NCBI RefSeq assembly: GCF_000001735.4
Contig: NC_003076.8
Span: forward strand, 13,271,835-13,335,834
Direction: 5' to 3'
DNA length: 64,000 bases
DNA from: Arabidopsis thaliana
Taxonomy: Eukaryota > Streptophyta > Magnoliopsida > Brassicales > Brassicaceae
The notes under the pieces were generated by a model. That model saw only the letters and a list, made by a program, of their open reading frames with translations, was not told where the DNA came from and did no database searches. Positions 8,543 to 19,964 of the stretch are shown piece by piece (position 1 is the first letter of the stretch; the number at the start of each line of letters is the position of its first letter). A program made the position numbers and the translations under genes.

Positions 8543-11483
8543 CTAGATTGGATTTTTGCACGTCTTCTTGTTATGACCTGCTTGTCGACAGCGTGAAACA
8601 CTGATTTGGTAAAAGTCTTTTCTGTCTCTTTTTCTGAAGTGACGTACATAGGAAGTTAAAAATCTCCGCATGGTAATACTCAAAATACAAGTAGATGAAT
8701 GAACGATGTTAGTACATACCCGGTTTTCACCTCTAGATTGGATCCTTTTGGACAGTGGTCTTCCTGGTGGCCGTCTACTGTATGGAGGAATGAGTATCAA
8801 ATCCACTATATGTTGTGGGATGACAACATCTTTCGGATCCGCGATAGGTAGAATTGGTTCTTGGAAAGAATCAGAAAACGTTTGAAGGCCATACCACCAT
8901 CCGACACAAGACTTCGGATCAATTCTATGCTCGATTGCAGCTGCTAGAGCGTGTTCACATGGGATTCTTAGCTTGGTGTACCTAAGACACGTACACGTAC
9001 ACTGGTCCAGAACGACATGAAAATGCTCACCGGATTTACTTGTCACTTGATAGCTCCACGGTCCAGACATCTTCACAGCGTATTTACCTGACGCAGGCAA
9101 CTCTTGTAGAAATCTCTCATCAACCTCAGGTGTCACAGAAGATTTGCACCTAGCAACTTTCTTCCTCCTCGATGCGAACCATCGCATTAGGACATCCCGA
9201 ATGAACTCGATCATGTAAACAATCGGATAAGTTTTTGCTTTTGTTAACACATGATTCATGGACTCAGAGTTGTTGCTAGACATGATATTGTAGCGTTCTC
9301 CTCTACAGTGAGCTCTTGTCCAATGCTCAAATCCTATGTCCTCTAGGTATTTTGCGCATTTAGCACTCTTTTCCCTTAACAGTCCAAAATATTTCTCGAA
9401 ATCCCTGACCCTATAAGCTTTGGCAGCGCTGAAAAATAAAGCAGACACACCAAACTTACCATAATAGGTGGAGAGGTTTCGCTCAAGGTGAACAGCACAT
9501 GCTCCATGATGCGCTCTCGGGTAAACAACACTTAGGCCTTTGTATATAGATGAATGTCTGTCCGAGACAATCATTAAATCGTCACTGTCTGGAACAATCT
9601 CTGATAACTTTTCAAAAAACCATGCCCAAGAAGCATCGGTCTCACCATCAACAACACCAAAAGCTATTGGGAATATTTGGAAGTTCCCATCTTGGGCACA
9701 TGCAATAAGGAGACATCCTTTGTAAGGTCTGACTAGTTGCGTTCCATCTACCACAACTACCTTCCTCATATATATCAAACCTTTGATAGAAGCGCCAAGA
9801 GAGACAAAGACATACTTGAAGCGCTGTTTACCATCATCTTCTGGTGTATAGTGTAGATGTGTTATTGTACCCGGATTAGCTAATTGGAGAAGATACAGAT
9901 AGGTCGGCAAAAACCTGTAATTTGCTATCTCATCCCCCCTTACATTTTCCACTGCAACCTCTTTTGCTCTCCAAGCGGTAGAATATGAAATCCGCACATT
10001 CAGATCATTTAGGAGCAGCTGTGGTAAATCGACAGCTCGCGGCCCACCCTGAGTAGAACTGTATCTGCTCCTCACAACTTCTCCGAGGAGCTTATAATTA
10101 GCATGTTTATTGTAGTTCTTCCGAGAGTCGATGTTACACGTATGTGTCGTAGCATACGAAGTGATTTTGAAACTTTCTGAATCCTTCACGACGCAGGCAG
10201 TCAAATGCCATGGACAAGTCTCATCAACGCACACCATCTTCAATGTTTTAGGACATGACTTAGGTTGCTTGAAGCAAAAGCATTGCTTTATCGGTTGAAG
10301 AGACATTGTTTGTTGCAGGACTTTTCTATTCTTAAAAACACTTCCAACAAACAAAGTTTCGCATGTGGTGCTGATTTCAGCCTGTGTCTCATCAGCTCGA
10401 AAATTGAGTAAGTCATCGAACACAGGAGCAGCATCGTTACCGAGATTCGCCAACTCGCCACCATGTAACTTAGGAAATTCATTATACACTTGGTAAGCCT
10501 CAGCTGCGGTAACTACCCCATTATCATTCAGTGTCCCAGTTGAGGAAGCTCCAATACCGTCGATCACTTCATCCGCGGTGACTTCGTCTATACAAATAAG
10601 ATTGGAATCCCTTTGCCCTTCGCAGCGTGTACCATAAACCCAATGGAGAAATTGTTTCTTCGCCAGGTACACTAAGACCAGTGTACGTACATGTTTCCAA
10701 GAGACGACTGAATTCCCCTGTATCTCCGCCAGGTACACTAACACCCGTGTACATACACGTTTCCAATAAACGACTGAATTCCCCTGGATGTTGAGAAGTC
10801 TGTTGAGTGAGACTGACGTCTTCCTCAAGATTTCCTTGTACATATTGTTCTACTATTACATCATTCCACTTGTTGTAATCGTATTCTTCGCTAATACCTT
10901 CACTACCGTCTGTGGTAGGATACAAGGTACTTCCCCCAATAGATCCATCCACACAAAGATAATCATCACACCCATCATCATCTTCGTTGCCCTCCTCCAC
11001 TTCATCCTCTTTTGTTGTATCGTCTTCAACATCGCCTTGCTCCTCTACATCCTCATTATTTTCATCAACATTTGTAGCACTATAAAACACACGACCACTT
11101 TCAGAAACTTCACCATGAGACCTAGAGACAGTATTCCCGAACGCCTTCACTGTATTATTGAAAGAGACGAACAAGTTGAGAGAAAAATACCCACCATGAA
11201 CCAAAAAAAACGTTTCGAGACCCATCTGACTGTCAATGTATACAGGAGGGCGTTTAGTATCTATCAGCACTGACATTTCTCCCGGTATCCAGTAGCTAAT
11301 TATGAGATTGATCTCGGTGGACTTCAAACTGAAAGCCTCTCGGAGTGTACGGACAAAGTCCGTGTACGTCATGGTTTCCTGAACTCGTACACAACGACCA
11401 AAGATGCCTTCCTCAGGTTCAAATTTCCATTCTCCTTCTTTGCATTTCCACTCACCGACCATAGTAAATACGGGAATATCCAT
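8543..11483 (-). pseudogene. MURA (MuDR-type) transposase of MULE A
   Basis: Starts MDIPVFTMVGEW at 11,483 with an acidic N-terminal part, then a zinc-binding region (Cys-rich, ending THTC, near 10,250-10,140). The MULE catalytic domain follows: Asp in KVVVVDGTQL (9748), Asp in MIVSDRHSS (about 9562), Glu in NNSESMN (about 9265), in the order D-D-E. A SWIM zinc finger CTCTC-x9-CEH lies at about 9001-8951. The end resembles a CCHC knuckle (RQAGHNKKTC). Two lesions: the frame changes within 10,569-10,843 (a shift or unrecognised short intron), and a likely single extra base at 8596-8598 separates the two halves of the knuckle after an intron at 8719-8634. A leader intron at 11,729-11,491 precedes the start. 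It would cut and join the element ends in the nucleus if functional. Confidence 0.8.
10664..10795. repeat. 66-bp coding tandem duplication with motif A
   Basis: CAGGTACACTA begins at 10,664 and again at 10,730. The unit is 66 bp, exactly 22 codons, and encodes the repeated GEFSRLLETC.YTG.SVPG segment of the transposase N-terminus. Both units include GTGTAC motif-A matches. Confidence 0.8.
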
Positions 11484-12480
11484 AACCCACCTGCATCATA
11501 AATTCAGGAGACACACATTAAATGCAACTGAAAAATACTATACATATAAAAAAACAAATGGAATGTCGATACTACACATTTATAAACCTAAATACCAATT
11601 ATCATTTGACTATTTTAAACAAACAAATATAGATTTTGCAAATTTTCTGATAAAAAAATGGAGTTCGAACACAATCAAGATCCTAATATGACATAACAAA
11701 AAACTTCTTAAAAGAACTTCATTACTTACACGAACAATGCTTGTTTTGGCTCCAAACTTGGTACAAAAACAAGATCAACACTTCTTCAGCAGCAATGTAC
11801 GTTCTCAATAATTCTTTGTTCCTGGGTTCATCTTCTTTATCTCAACAATTTTTTTATTAATTATTATCAATAATTTTTTTAATATTATTTGATGTAATGA
11901 TGATTTTGCATTAATTGTGACAATAGTCACGTCTAAACTTTTTGGGGGCATTAAATGTTGATGTCACTTCGGAATAATGGAAATAATCTCACTTGTAACG
12001 GAACCGAATCGCGTCAACGTGAAACAAAAAATCTTCAACTGAACCGGAACAGTGTACGTAACTAAACCTGCTAAACTAAACCGTACATTTCAACAGTTAC
12101 TAAGAGAGAAGCGCAAGGGCAGAAGCGTCATTTTGCAGGCGAAAAGATAAATGGTGAAAACCACATTTGATTTTGACAATCCATGGAAATAAAACATGGT
12201 CAACAGGTGTGGCCTGCAATTTACCCTAAAATAAAACAACAACGGGAAAATGCTGAAAAGTCAAATAAGAACCAATAATATGTGACGTAATTTCCTTTAT
12301 CTGTCATTATTTTCTTACTACTGTAGGATGAACATGTATGCTATTAATAACCTATACCATGCAATCTATGAACTCGGAAACAAGCATTCAAAAAAACTCG
12401 TAACAGCACTTTCAAAAATATTAGAGTTATATTGGACTCAACTATCCACCTTATTTTAAGCGTTGGCATCTAAGTTAACC
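11484..12480. other. Transposase leader, promoter side and right end of MULE A
   Basis: Reading leftward into the MURA gene, a leader exon ends at 11,730 with GTAAGT and the acceptor CAG is at 11,491. Beyond about 11,800 the sequence is AT-rich with no gene. Single motif-A copies near 12,050 and 12,085 are the last of this type. No TIR or target duplication recognised. Confidence 0.5.
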
Positions 12481-12485
12481 GAAAA

Positions 12486-12634
12486 GAATAGTGGGGGAGT
12501 AGAGATTGACCTTCTCTCAAGATGTTATTAATGTAGATGGGTTTGTAGGGATAAGTGAAATAGCTCATGTTACTCGTCACCAGACTTCATCACATTTGAA
12601 GCAGAGTCGTCACCTAACTACTCCCCCACTATTC
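12486..12634. repeat. Inverted repeat, 17 bp arms, about 150 bp overall
   Basis: GAATAGTGGGGGAGTAG at 12,486-12,502 is matched perfectly by its reverse complement at 12,618-12,634. It lies in the gap between the two MULEs. It may be a small MITE-like element or mark the fused termini; no clear target duplication seen. Confidence 0.6.
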
Positions 12635-13180
12635 ATCACACTTCAACAGAGTTAACCACACTTCAGTAGAGTTCACCACCGAGGATGGGATCCCCGGTAG
12701 ATCATATTATTTTGCTAGAAAACAATGACATTATAAGATCCATTTTTTTTGTTCTAAAATTTATTCAGTTATCTGATTATTAAGTGATTTTGCATCAACA
12801 CTTATTCGAATTTGTTTCCATAATATGTAGTGAAACATTTATTTTTGGATCACAATTGAACATATACATATTATATAGAAATAATTCCTAAGATAGAACA
12901 CATTTGTATGTTTATTCCTAGAATAGAACACATTTTTTTTTTATTACTCAGATGTTTTCAGTTCTTGTGTAATTACAATTAACAACCCTAACTAGTTTTA
13001 ATTAATTATTATTATTTAATTCGTTTTTAACTAAAAATTAAATTAAAAAACAGTGATTATACATGTCATCATTCCATGTCATTACGATAATCCACGTCAT
13101 TAATCATCTCCAAACCGCATAACGTTTGGGTTTTTTATTTCTTGGCTTTACTGTTCATCATCTCCCAAAAAAAAAAAAAC
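12635..13180. other. AT-rich spacer between MULE A and MULE B
   Basis: Neither dispersed motif occurs here. A short 21-bp tandem (ACTTCAACAGAGTTAACCAC and a variant) lies at about 12,642-12,683. The rest is AT-rich with no frame. The left end of MULE B should fall in or near this stretch. Confidence 0.5.
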
Positions 13181-13325
13181 TGTCGCTTTCTTCCTCTTTC
13201 TCTCTCGACGGAACAAAATCGATTTCTTTCGCCGTTTTGCTCTTTTCTCGTCTGTTCCGGCCGAAATTCAGACGCCGGAGTCGCATTTCTGTAAGCGCGA
13301 AGTCACATCTGACATCTAAGTTCCA

Positions 13326-13810
13326 GTGAGTATGTTTCCATTAAGTAAGACTCTGACATCTAAGTTCAATCTCAAGTGATTCCCGTCACTGAAATCGTTT
13401 TCCGATGCGTAACGATGGTTTTTAAAGCTGGGTTTTAACGTCGTCGTTGATTGACATATGGTGGCCGATTTCTTAGATCTATTTGATTTGACGGCTGAGT
13501 TACTATTTGTTTGCCGACTGATTTATGATTTATCAATTCATCCGTGTCTGAGTTTGTTTTATGCTGTGACTGAGTTATGGTTTAACCTTACATCGATGTC
13601 TGAGTTTCTGTTAAAATATGGCTGAGTTAGATTTATCTTATGGCTGAGTTATGTTATGTGTGGCTGAGATAGGTTTATGTTATGACGGAGTTATATTATC
13701 TATGGCTGAGTTAGATTTATGTTTTGCCTGAGTTATGGTATCTGTGGATGAGTTTGTTTTATGTTATGACTGAGTTATGGAATGCTTACGGCTGATTTAT
13801 GGTTATACAG
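13326..13810 (+). promoter_or_regulatory. Leader intron of the Ulp1-type gene, loaded with motif B
   Basis: A donor CCA|GTGAGTATG at 13,326 and an acceptor TATACAG at 13,810 bracket about 485 bases just before the ATG. About ten copies of the GCTGAGTTA motif occur between 13,490 and 13,800, all in sense orientation. The upstream leader exon (about 13,180-13,325) is pyrimidine-rich. Confidence 0.55.
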
Positions 13811-16800
13811 ATGTCTGAAGACCAAGCAAGGGAGTACCCTCCAAGACTTTACCAAGAGGGGGATTCTAATCTGGAGGGTAAAGGCATTAATCATAATATA
13901 AAGCTGGGAGAGTTCCCTGCAATTAGAGAATCAATAGGAAAAGAAATATGGGCAGAACTGAAAGAGACAGAGCTTAGATTAATTGCTAAGCTTGTTGATA
14001 GTTATTTTCTATGGTCTGGTAAGACCGTACATTATCTACTATGCAGACAACTGAGAATACTGAAGAAGGAGCTTTGGTGTATCGTGGCTGGTAAACCCAT
14101 CCGGTTTGGATTGAACGAATTTCATCATATCACGGGTTTAAATATAGATGAACTGCCTACAGAAAAGTTTGTGCCTGCAGCTGACTACAAAGCGTTCTTC
14201 AGTGAATTGCATGTGCCAACCGGTGAAGGTCCTAATCTAGATGAACTTAGGCAGGGCTTAGTAACGTGCAGAGCTTGGCCTACTGAAAAGCGTAGATGGT
14301 TTGGGTTATTGACTCTTCTATCCATTAGACTTTTTGGCTTGCATACTAACTCTAGGATACCATTTGAGAGTGCCAAAAGAGTTTTCGACGACAAAGCCAT
14401 GAAGACTTATCCATGGGGTCGGGCAGCATATGAAGCCCTTGTCGTCTCTATAAAGTTGCTGAGGCCTATTGGCAAGACGTACACCGTCAGTGGTCTGGTT
14501 TTCGTGTTGCAGGCTTGGGCGTATGAGTCAATCATCACCATCGCCGAGCGTTTTGGGAACGCTGTTAACGCGGATGAGATTCTGTTGCTTAGATGGGGTG
14601 GCAACCGTACCCGTGCAACTATAGAATCGGTCATTGCTGAAGATATCAAAGCGAATGGTGGTGAGGTACGGTTTCGGCTCTATTATGTTCTGTTTTTTAT
14701 CAAATATTTATGTTACGGCTGAGTTAATGTTTTATTTTTCTCTGTGAAGGCTGAGTTATGTTCTATTTTTTTTGGCAAATATGTTATGTGACGACCGAGT
14801 TATGTTCTATAATGGCTGAGTTATATTAAGTGACGACTGAGATATGTTCTGTGATGACTGAGTTAGCTTAAGTGACGACTGAGTTATATTAAGTGATGGC
14901 TGAGTTAAACATACTGATGGGTTTTATTATCTCTCGTGTTGTAGCTGCGTGTTCGTACAATGGTTGAAAAGGCTGAGTTAAGCGAGCTGTTTCATTTTTG
15001 GCCAGACCAATTAGAAGACCCAGCACTGGATAACTTGATCCAAGACTTACACGGGGTTAAGCTTGTTAAAGGTTATTGGGATGTGAAGACGAGTGAGAAG
15101 AAGAAGAAACTCTTAAAAGATAAAAGCAGAGGTGTCTGAATCTCCCGCTAAGAAGCAAAAGGTCTCTCACAGTGAGCATGTTGATTCTCTTGAGAAAGAT
15201 GCAGAAAAGAAGAAGAAGAAGAAGAATAAGAAGAAGGAAGTAGCTGTCGAATCTGATGAGGACGAGGATGTTCGTTCTCGTGAGCAGGATGGTCAGGGAG
15301 ACGAGCAGTCGCTCGTGGATGTGGTGTCCAACTTGATCTCTCCCTTAAACTCTCGATTTGACACCGTTGATACTAGCATAAAAGAAATGTCCTCCCGTCT
15401 GGATGTGATTGGATGTCAAATCGAATCGAGTGTTGAAGCAAAGTTTGAAGGAAGGTTTGGATCGATTGAGAACGATGTCAAACAGATTAAAGAGCAGCTG
15501 AAGGCCATAGCTGACTCAAAATCAAGCAGTTATATTAGAGATATGTTTTTAGCCAAACCACAGCCCCAAACGCAGGAAGACAATCCTAAGGCCCAAACTC
15601 AAAAGACACCAGACGTTCCAAAGAAAATTACAAATAACCAATCTACTGCTCCTAGTCCTCCTCCGGTAAACTTTTAGTTGGTTATGACCGAGTTAATATC
15701 TGAATATTATTCGGCTGCGTTATAACTTTTAGTTAGTTATGGCTGAGTTATCTGAACTATACGGCTGAGTTATCTGAATATTTTACGGCTGAGTTATATA
15801 AATATTTTATGACTGAGTTATAAACGCTGGTTAGTTATGGCTTAGTTGTTTTCATATTATAAATTTAGTTAGTTAGTTATGGCTGAGTTATATGAATATT
15901 ATACGACTGAGTTAAAAATTTAATTAGTCATGGCTGAGTTATATGAATATGATACGGCTGAGTTGAGTTAGTTACGACTGAGGTATATGAATCTGATACG
16001 CCTGAGTTTAGTTAGTTATGGCTGAGTTATATTTATACATAGGTATGAGTTTTCGTTGTTTAACGCCTGAGTTTTCGTTACGTTTATGCAGTCGAAACAT
16101 GCTGATGTTGGGGTAAGTAGGAAGCTTGAAGCAGAATTTGATAAGGCCTCCATTGTGTCTGATTTTGATTTCGTTGAGACTGTTTCTCCTCTCAATCGCC
16201 GTTTACGCTCTAGGAAGCCACCAGCCCCAAATGTGCCAAAGCAGAAAAAGGAGAAAACATTAAATGAGCTAATCCAGAAACCGCCAGCGAGAAGAGGAAG
16301 AGGAAGAAAGCCTTTGGAGCAGCCTAAAAAGGTGCCTCCTACTGCGCCAAAGATTAGAATAAAGAAACCAAAACCATCTGAGGAAACTAAGGAAAAAGCT
16401 GAGGAAGCTAAGGAAAAAGCTGAGGAAGATTCGGATGTAGTTGATGTCACGGATAAGGTTGTATCCGAGTATAATGAAATGCTTCCTGAGTCTGATGAAG
16501 ATGAGGAGGAAACCGAGAGGCTAAAGAGTGTAAAAGAAATTCGGCTCAAAACTGTTAAGCTGGCCCCGGATGGGAGCTCATTGATTAACCTCGAAGATAT
16601 GCCCACTCACACTTTTCCAGTTATTGGAGACAACGGGCTGAGCTGCATGAGAAAGGGTTGTCTGCCTTCACGAGCAATCTATGATCCTCTGGCACCGGTT
16701 GATCCGGCCAAACTGCAGAAGCTTAAGGCTTATTTGACAGGTCCCGAAAGGTATGACCCTTTATACATTACTAAGTTGTTAAATACGACATGCTTACACT

Positions 16801-17888
16801 ATTTGTTTATATTAACTTTCTTTATTATTTGTTAGCAAACATTATTACAAAACATATGGGTTCGACGATGTGCTGTTCTACTCTGTTATCATAGCCGAAA
16901 GAAAGGACTGGCCAGACAAGAAACATGGATGGTTGGGTGATGATGTAAGTTATTGTTATGTTCCGTCTGAGTTTGGCTAATGTTATGGCTGAGTTATCGT
17001 GTCGTTATGTCTGAGTTATAGTAGATAATGACTGATTTACGATGTAAGTTATTGTTATATTCTGTCTGAGTTTGTCTAAGGTTATGGCTGAGTTATCGTG
17101 TCGTTCTGTCTGAGTTAATTTAGCTAATGGCAGATTTATTTAGGTGTTAAGGCTGAGTTTTACTTGGTTACGGCTGAGTTAATGTTGTGTTTTGTCTTGG
17201 TTTTATTTTTGTCCAGCACATTGCTGCGTATGTGAAAGTCCTCACCACGAGGCTCCTGCGAGATCCCACCCCATACTACAGCGATCGCGTCATGATTCTA
17301 GACCCGTGGTTCACGTCAATGTGGAGTAGGGATTACGCACAGTGGAAGATGAAGCCGAAGAGGGTTTCTTTCAAAGGTTCTACGTATGAAACTTGGGTCA
17401 ACGGTACGGGTGGAGAAGACCCGACAAACAAGAAGTGGATACCAGATGTGGATCACTTGTATACTATCCTCCAAACCGGAGGTAATCATTGGGCGACCAT
17501 ACACGTGGACTTGCCTAGGGGTCACGTGGACTGCTATGATTGCATCGTCGGATGTCATACAAAGGAAAGCGATGGAAAAATCCTGGAACACTGTAGGCCG
17601 TTCACGAGGATGATTCCACAGATCAAGAGCGAAATTATCCCTCCCGAAGTCCGTGTCCCGCAATACGACCAATTTTCATTCCAGCGGAGGGACCTTAAAA
17701 AGGTCCCGCAGAATACTATCACCGGGGACTGCGGCGTTTACACGTTAAAGATTCTTGAATGTTTATTGCTTGGTGTTTCTTTTGAAGGCATTCCTGATTC
17801 AAATATCCAGGGGCTACGGGTTAGGATGGCAACAGAGATCTACGATGAACTACCTAACAGAATGTCCATTCGGTTTTATGAGACATGA
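13811..17888 (+). pseudogene. DUF1985 - Ulp1 (C48) protease gene of MULE B, near-complete
   Basis: Exons 13,811-14,665, 14,945-15,665, 16,092-16,750, 16,836-16,944 and 17,217-17,888, all with GT-AG borders and compatible phases; about 1000 residues. Exon 1 is a DUF1985 domain (GKPIRFGLNEFHHITGL, RAWPTEKRRWFGLL, YPWGRAAYEALV). Exon 2 has a Lys-rich nuclear-type stretch, an acidic stretch and a coiled coil. Exon 3 carries an RGRGRKPLEQ AT-hook-like patch. Exons 4 and 5 hold the Ulp1-like protease: His at 17,487 (NHWATI), Asp at 17,538 (CYDCI), Gln at about 17,709 and Cys at 17,730 (GDCGVY), so the triad is present. The only lesion seen is a one-base frame change near 15,095-15,125 in an A-rich run. 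Ulp1 enzymes cut SUMO; in MULE copies the substrate is unproven. It may correspond to a VANDAL accessory (VANB/VANC) protein; that is inference. Confidence 0.75.
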
Positions 17889-18318
17889 TTTGCTTTTTCG
17901 AACATGTCTGTGTCTTTTGGGATTTTTAGCATGTGATTGTACTAAATATTGACACTTTAGGATTGATAACCAGAATTATGTCTGTATGAATCTATTATTA
18001 TGTTAATTATAACAAAAACCAATGTAATGGCTGACTTATCATCGCTCGATTCGTTTTACGGCTGATATATGCTAACGTGAAGGCTGACTTATCATCGCTC
18101 AACTCGTGCTACACGGCTGAGTTATTGTTGTTTAATTCGATGTTTAGCTGAGTTATTATAACGCGGTGGCTGACTTGTCATCAGATAAATCGTTTGATGG
18201 CTGAGTTTGTATAACGTGGTGGTTGACTAGTCAAACCCAAACTTCCTTCCCATCAAATAAACCAGACGTGACTTTAGGACTATACATACACCTGTTTACG
18301 ACACCCGAATAGTCAAGA
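17889..18318. other. Non-coding spacer of MULE B
   Basis: 3' side of the Ulp1-type gene. Motif-B copies (GGCTGAGTTA and GGCTGACTTATC variants) lie at 18,025-18,240. Nothing else. Confidence 0.55.
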
Positions 18319-18322
18319 ACCC

Positions 18323-18412
18323 AAACGTCGTTATAGGACCAAACGTCGTTACATTAGAGAACCAAACGTCGTTAGGTTAGAGGACCAAACGTCGTTAGAG
18401 GACTATATATAC
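18323..18412 (+). promoter_or_regulatory. Promoter: four AAACGTCGTTA repeats and a TATA box
   Basis: AAACGTCGTTA occurs at 18,323, 18,341, 18,365 and 18,388, spaced 18, 24 and 23 bases, directly ahead of TATATATA at 18,405-18,412. The start codon of the next ORF is 100 bases further on. The repeats contain ACGTCG, a bZIP-like core. This is the clearest promoter in the window outside LTRs. Confidence 0.65.
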
Positions 18413-18511
18413 ACTGGTTTCCTCTTGTCTTTTCACTTGTCTATTCTTAGCAACTACAACTCTTCATTCTTCTCTTGTCCTTTCTCTGAGAAACAAAACC
18501 ATTCCGAGATC

Positions 18512-18871
18512 ATGGATGCATCAGATTCAGGTTCGGTTCAAACAAGCGGTGGTGTGTGGATGACGGTCCCAACAAGTGGTCGTCTGTGGATGAAAGCCCC
18601 ACCCTAAAGCTGTATCAAATCCGTCATCTCTTACATCAGGAGCAACATAAGGGAGACGGCGGAAGCACACTTGCTTGATATCAAACTGCATGAGAAGGAA
18701 GCGGAACTTAAGGTCTTAAGGGACGGATTTAACGTGAAGGAGGAGATCGAGAAAGTGCTGGCGCAGGTTGGCAAGGCCTACAGAGCGCAGCGTGAACGCC
18801 CGGTGAGTAGTATTGATTGGGACAAACTGGGGTATGGATCGACCGGTCGTCCAAATTCGGAGTCCGATTAA
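18512..18871 (+). pseudogene. Coiled-coil ORF with one in-frame stop
   Basis: I do not recognise the family. The frame opens MDASDSGSVQTSGGVWMTV at 18,512, meets TAA at 18,605-18,607, and continues in the same frame to 18,871. The second part (from IRETAEAHLLDIKLHEKEAEL) is charged and heptad-like, a probable coiled coil, then ends with SSIDWDKLGYGSTGRPNSESD-like hydrophilic sequence. It lies right behind the AAACGTCGTTA/TATA promoter, which argues that it is or was a real gene. GRF-type neighbours also end in coiled coils, so it may be a relative that has lost its zinc finger. The stop could be a recent mutation or a sequencing error. Confidence 0.45.
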
Positions 18872-19373
18872 GAATGAAGATGGCGATTGATGTGATTGTA
18901 TCTTCATTTTTTATTTTCAATTATATTATATGTATGTTGTTGGATTCCAGTACTCCTTATCCTATGTTATCATAAACTCTGTCTTTTCAATTTTCAAACT
19001 TCACTTTTTATTTTATACTCGCGTGTGTGATTCAAAAACTTTTTCTTTGATTTATCGTAGATTAACTTGATGTTTGGCTGAGTTAAACATGTGACTCAAT
19101 CATTGTTATTCTAACGTTAAGGCGGACTTATCGTAGATTAACTTGATGTATGGTTGAGTGAATCTAACGTTACGGCTGAGTTATTATATTTTAATTCAAC
19201 TTTGGTTGAGATAGTATTGAGTTGTGGATGAGTTAGTCTAACGTAACAGCCGAGTTAATATAAATTTAATCCGATTGTACGTTTTGGCTGAGTTATAATC
19301 GCACAATTCGCTGACTTTATGATAATAGACAGTACAAAGAAGTTCAAAGTGAGAAAAACAGATTAAGCTAAGA
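18872..19373. other. Non-coding spacer of MULE B
   Basis: Motif-B copies from about 19,070 to 19,320, mostly in plus orientation (GGCTGAGTTATTATA and variants). This is the meeting point of two convergent 3' ends. No frame. Confidence 0.55.
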
Positions 19374-19964
19374 TCACAGATACTTGTTCAGGCTCTCATA
19401 CTTCTTCTCTAGCGTTTCAAACTTCTTTTCCATAAGAAAGATCTTTTCCGTCTGAGACTCGACGCGCTTATTGGCTGCTTCCAGATCCTTCTTCATCTCA
19501 GTTGTCTCCTCTTTTATCATGTCAAACTCGTCACACAATGCAACAGTCCACCATCTCTTGAAACCGCATCCTTGACCGGGACCCTTATAAAAAACCAGGA
19601 GGTTGATTCATAGGGATACAAAATAAAATAAATAAAATAAAGAACATTAACTCAAGAAAAGATGCTTACATCTGATATTTCGTGCGGACAACTGAAAAAA
19701 AGTTTTCCGGTTGTAACAGGATCAAGAGAAGTGGCAACGACAACCTTAGCATTGCAATCACACTCGATCGGAACGCCCTTATCGCGCCTCCTGTTTTTGT
19801 CGTACCTCGTTCGCATCCTTATTTCCATACGGTTGAGCTCCTACATTAACACAACCATGATGTACTCGACGTTAGATGGGCAACGATTTGTACTATTCAG
19901 ATGTGGAGATAAATACCTCATCAACACTAGATTCGCCATGAAAAAGAGACCTCTGAGCCATCAT
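19374..19964 (-). CDS. GRF-type zinc-finger coiled-coil protein, 142 aa
   Basis: Three exons on the minus strand, all phase 0: 19,964-19,917, 19,840-19,670 and 19,583-19,374. The product starts MMAQRSLFHGESSVDE. The zinc finger reads GVPIECDCNAKVVVATS, then GKLFFSCPH, then GCGFKRWW: the Cys-Cys...Cys...CGF-x-W pattern of zf-GRF. A C-terminal coiled coil follows (EETTEMKKDLEAANKRVES). In plants, short GRF proteins of this form often occur in transposon-rich families; the finger binds single-stranded nucleic acid in better-studied proteins. The single lines of the intron-containing frame are open, so this gene may be functional. Head-to-head neighbour at 20,540 encodes a related C-terminal type. 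Confidence 0.7.

Larger units (their letters stand above)
677..12100. mobile_element. MULE A: VANDAL-like Mutator element with ACGTACAC motif (ends approximate)
   Basis: The block holds a MURA transposase, an RPA-like OB-fold gene, two F-box-like genes and a Ulp1-type gene. All non-coding spaces between them share one dispersed motif (ACGTACAC / GTGTACGT, often palindromic GTACGTAC). That shared motif and the parallel gene set in MULE B are the reasons to treat it as one element. The left end is destroyed or hidden by the LTR at 676. I found no terminal inverted repeat or 9-bp duplication at the right end, in keeping with TIR-less VANDAL-type MULEs, so the right boundary is only where the motif stops (last copies near 12,050-12,090). 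Confidence 0.65.

Noticed and set aside
10788-11273. 161-residue plus-strand open frame
   Set aside because: Antisense to the acidic part of the MULE A transposase.
12100-13180. MULE terminal inverted repeats or 9-bp target duplications
   Set aside because: I compared the ends near 12.1, 13.1 and 27.3 kb by eye and found no convincing pair; short matches such as AATCCACGTCA occur in direct orientation only.
16016-16606. 196-residue reverse-strand open frame
   Set aside because: Antisense to the Lys/Glu-rich exon of the Ulp1-type gene; Ser/Leu-rich by-product.
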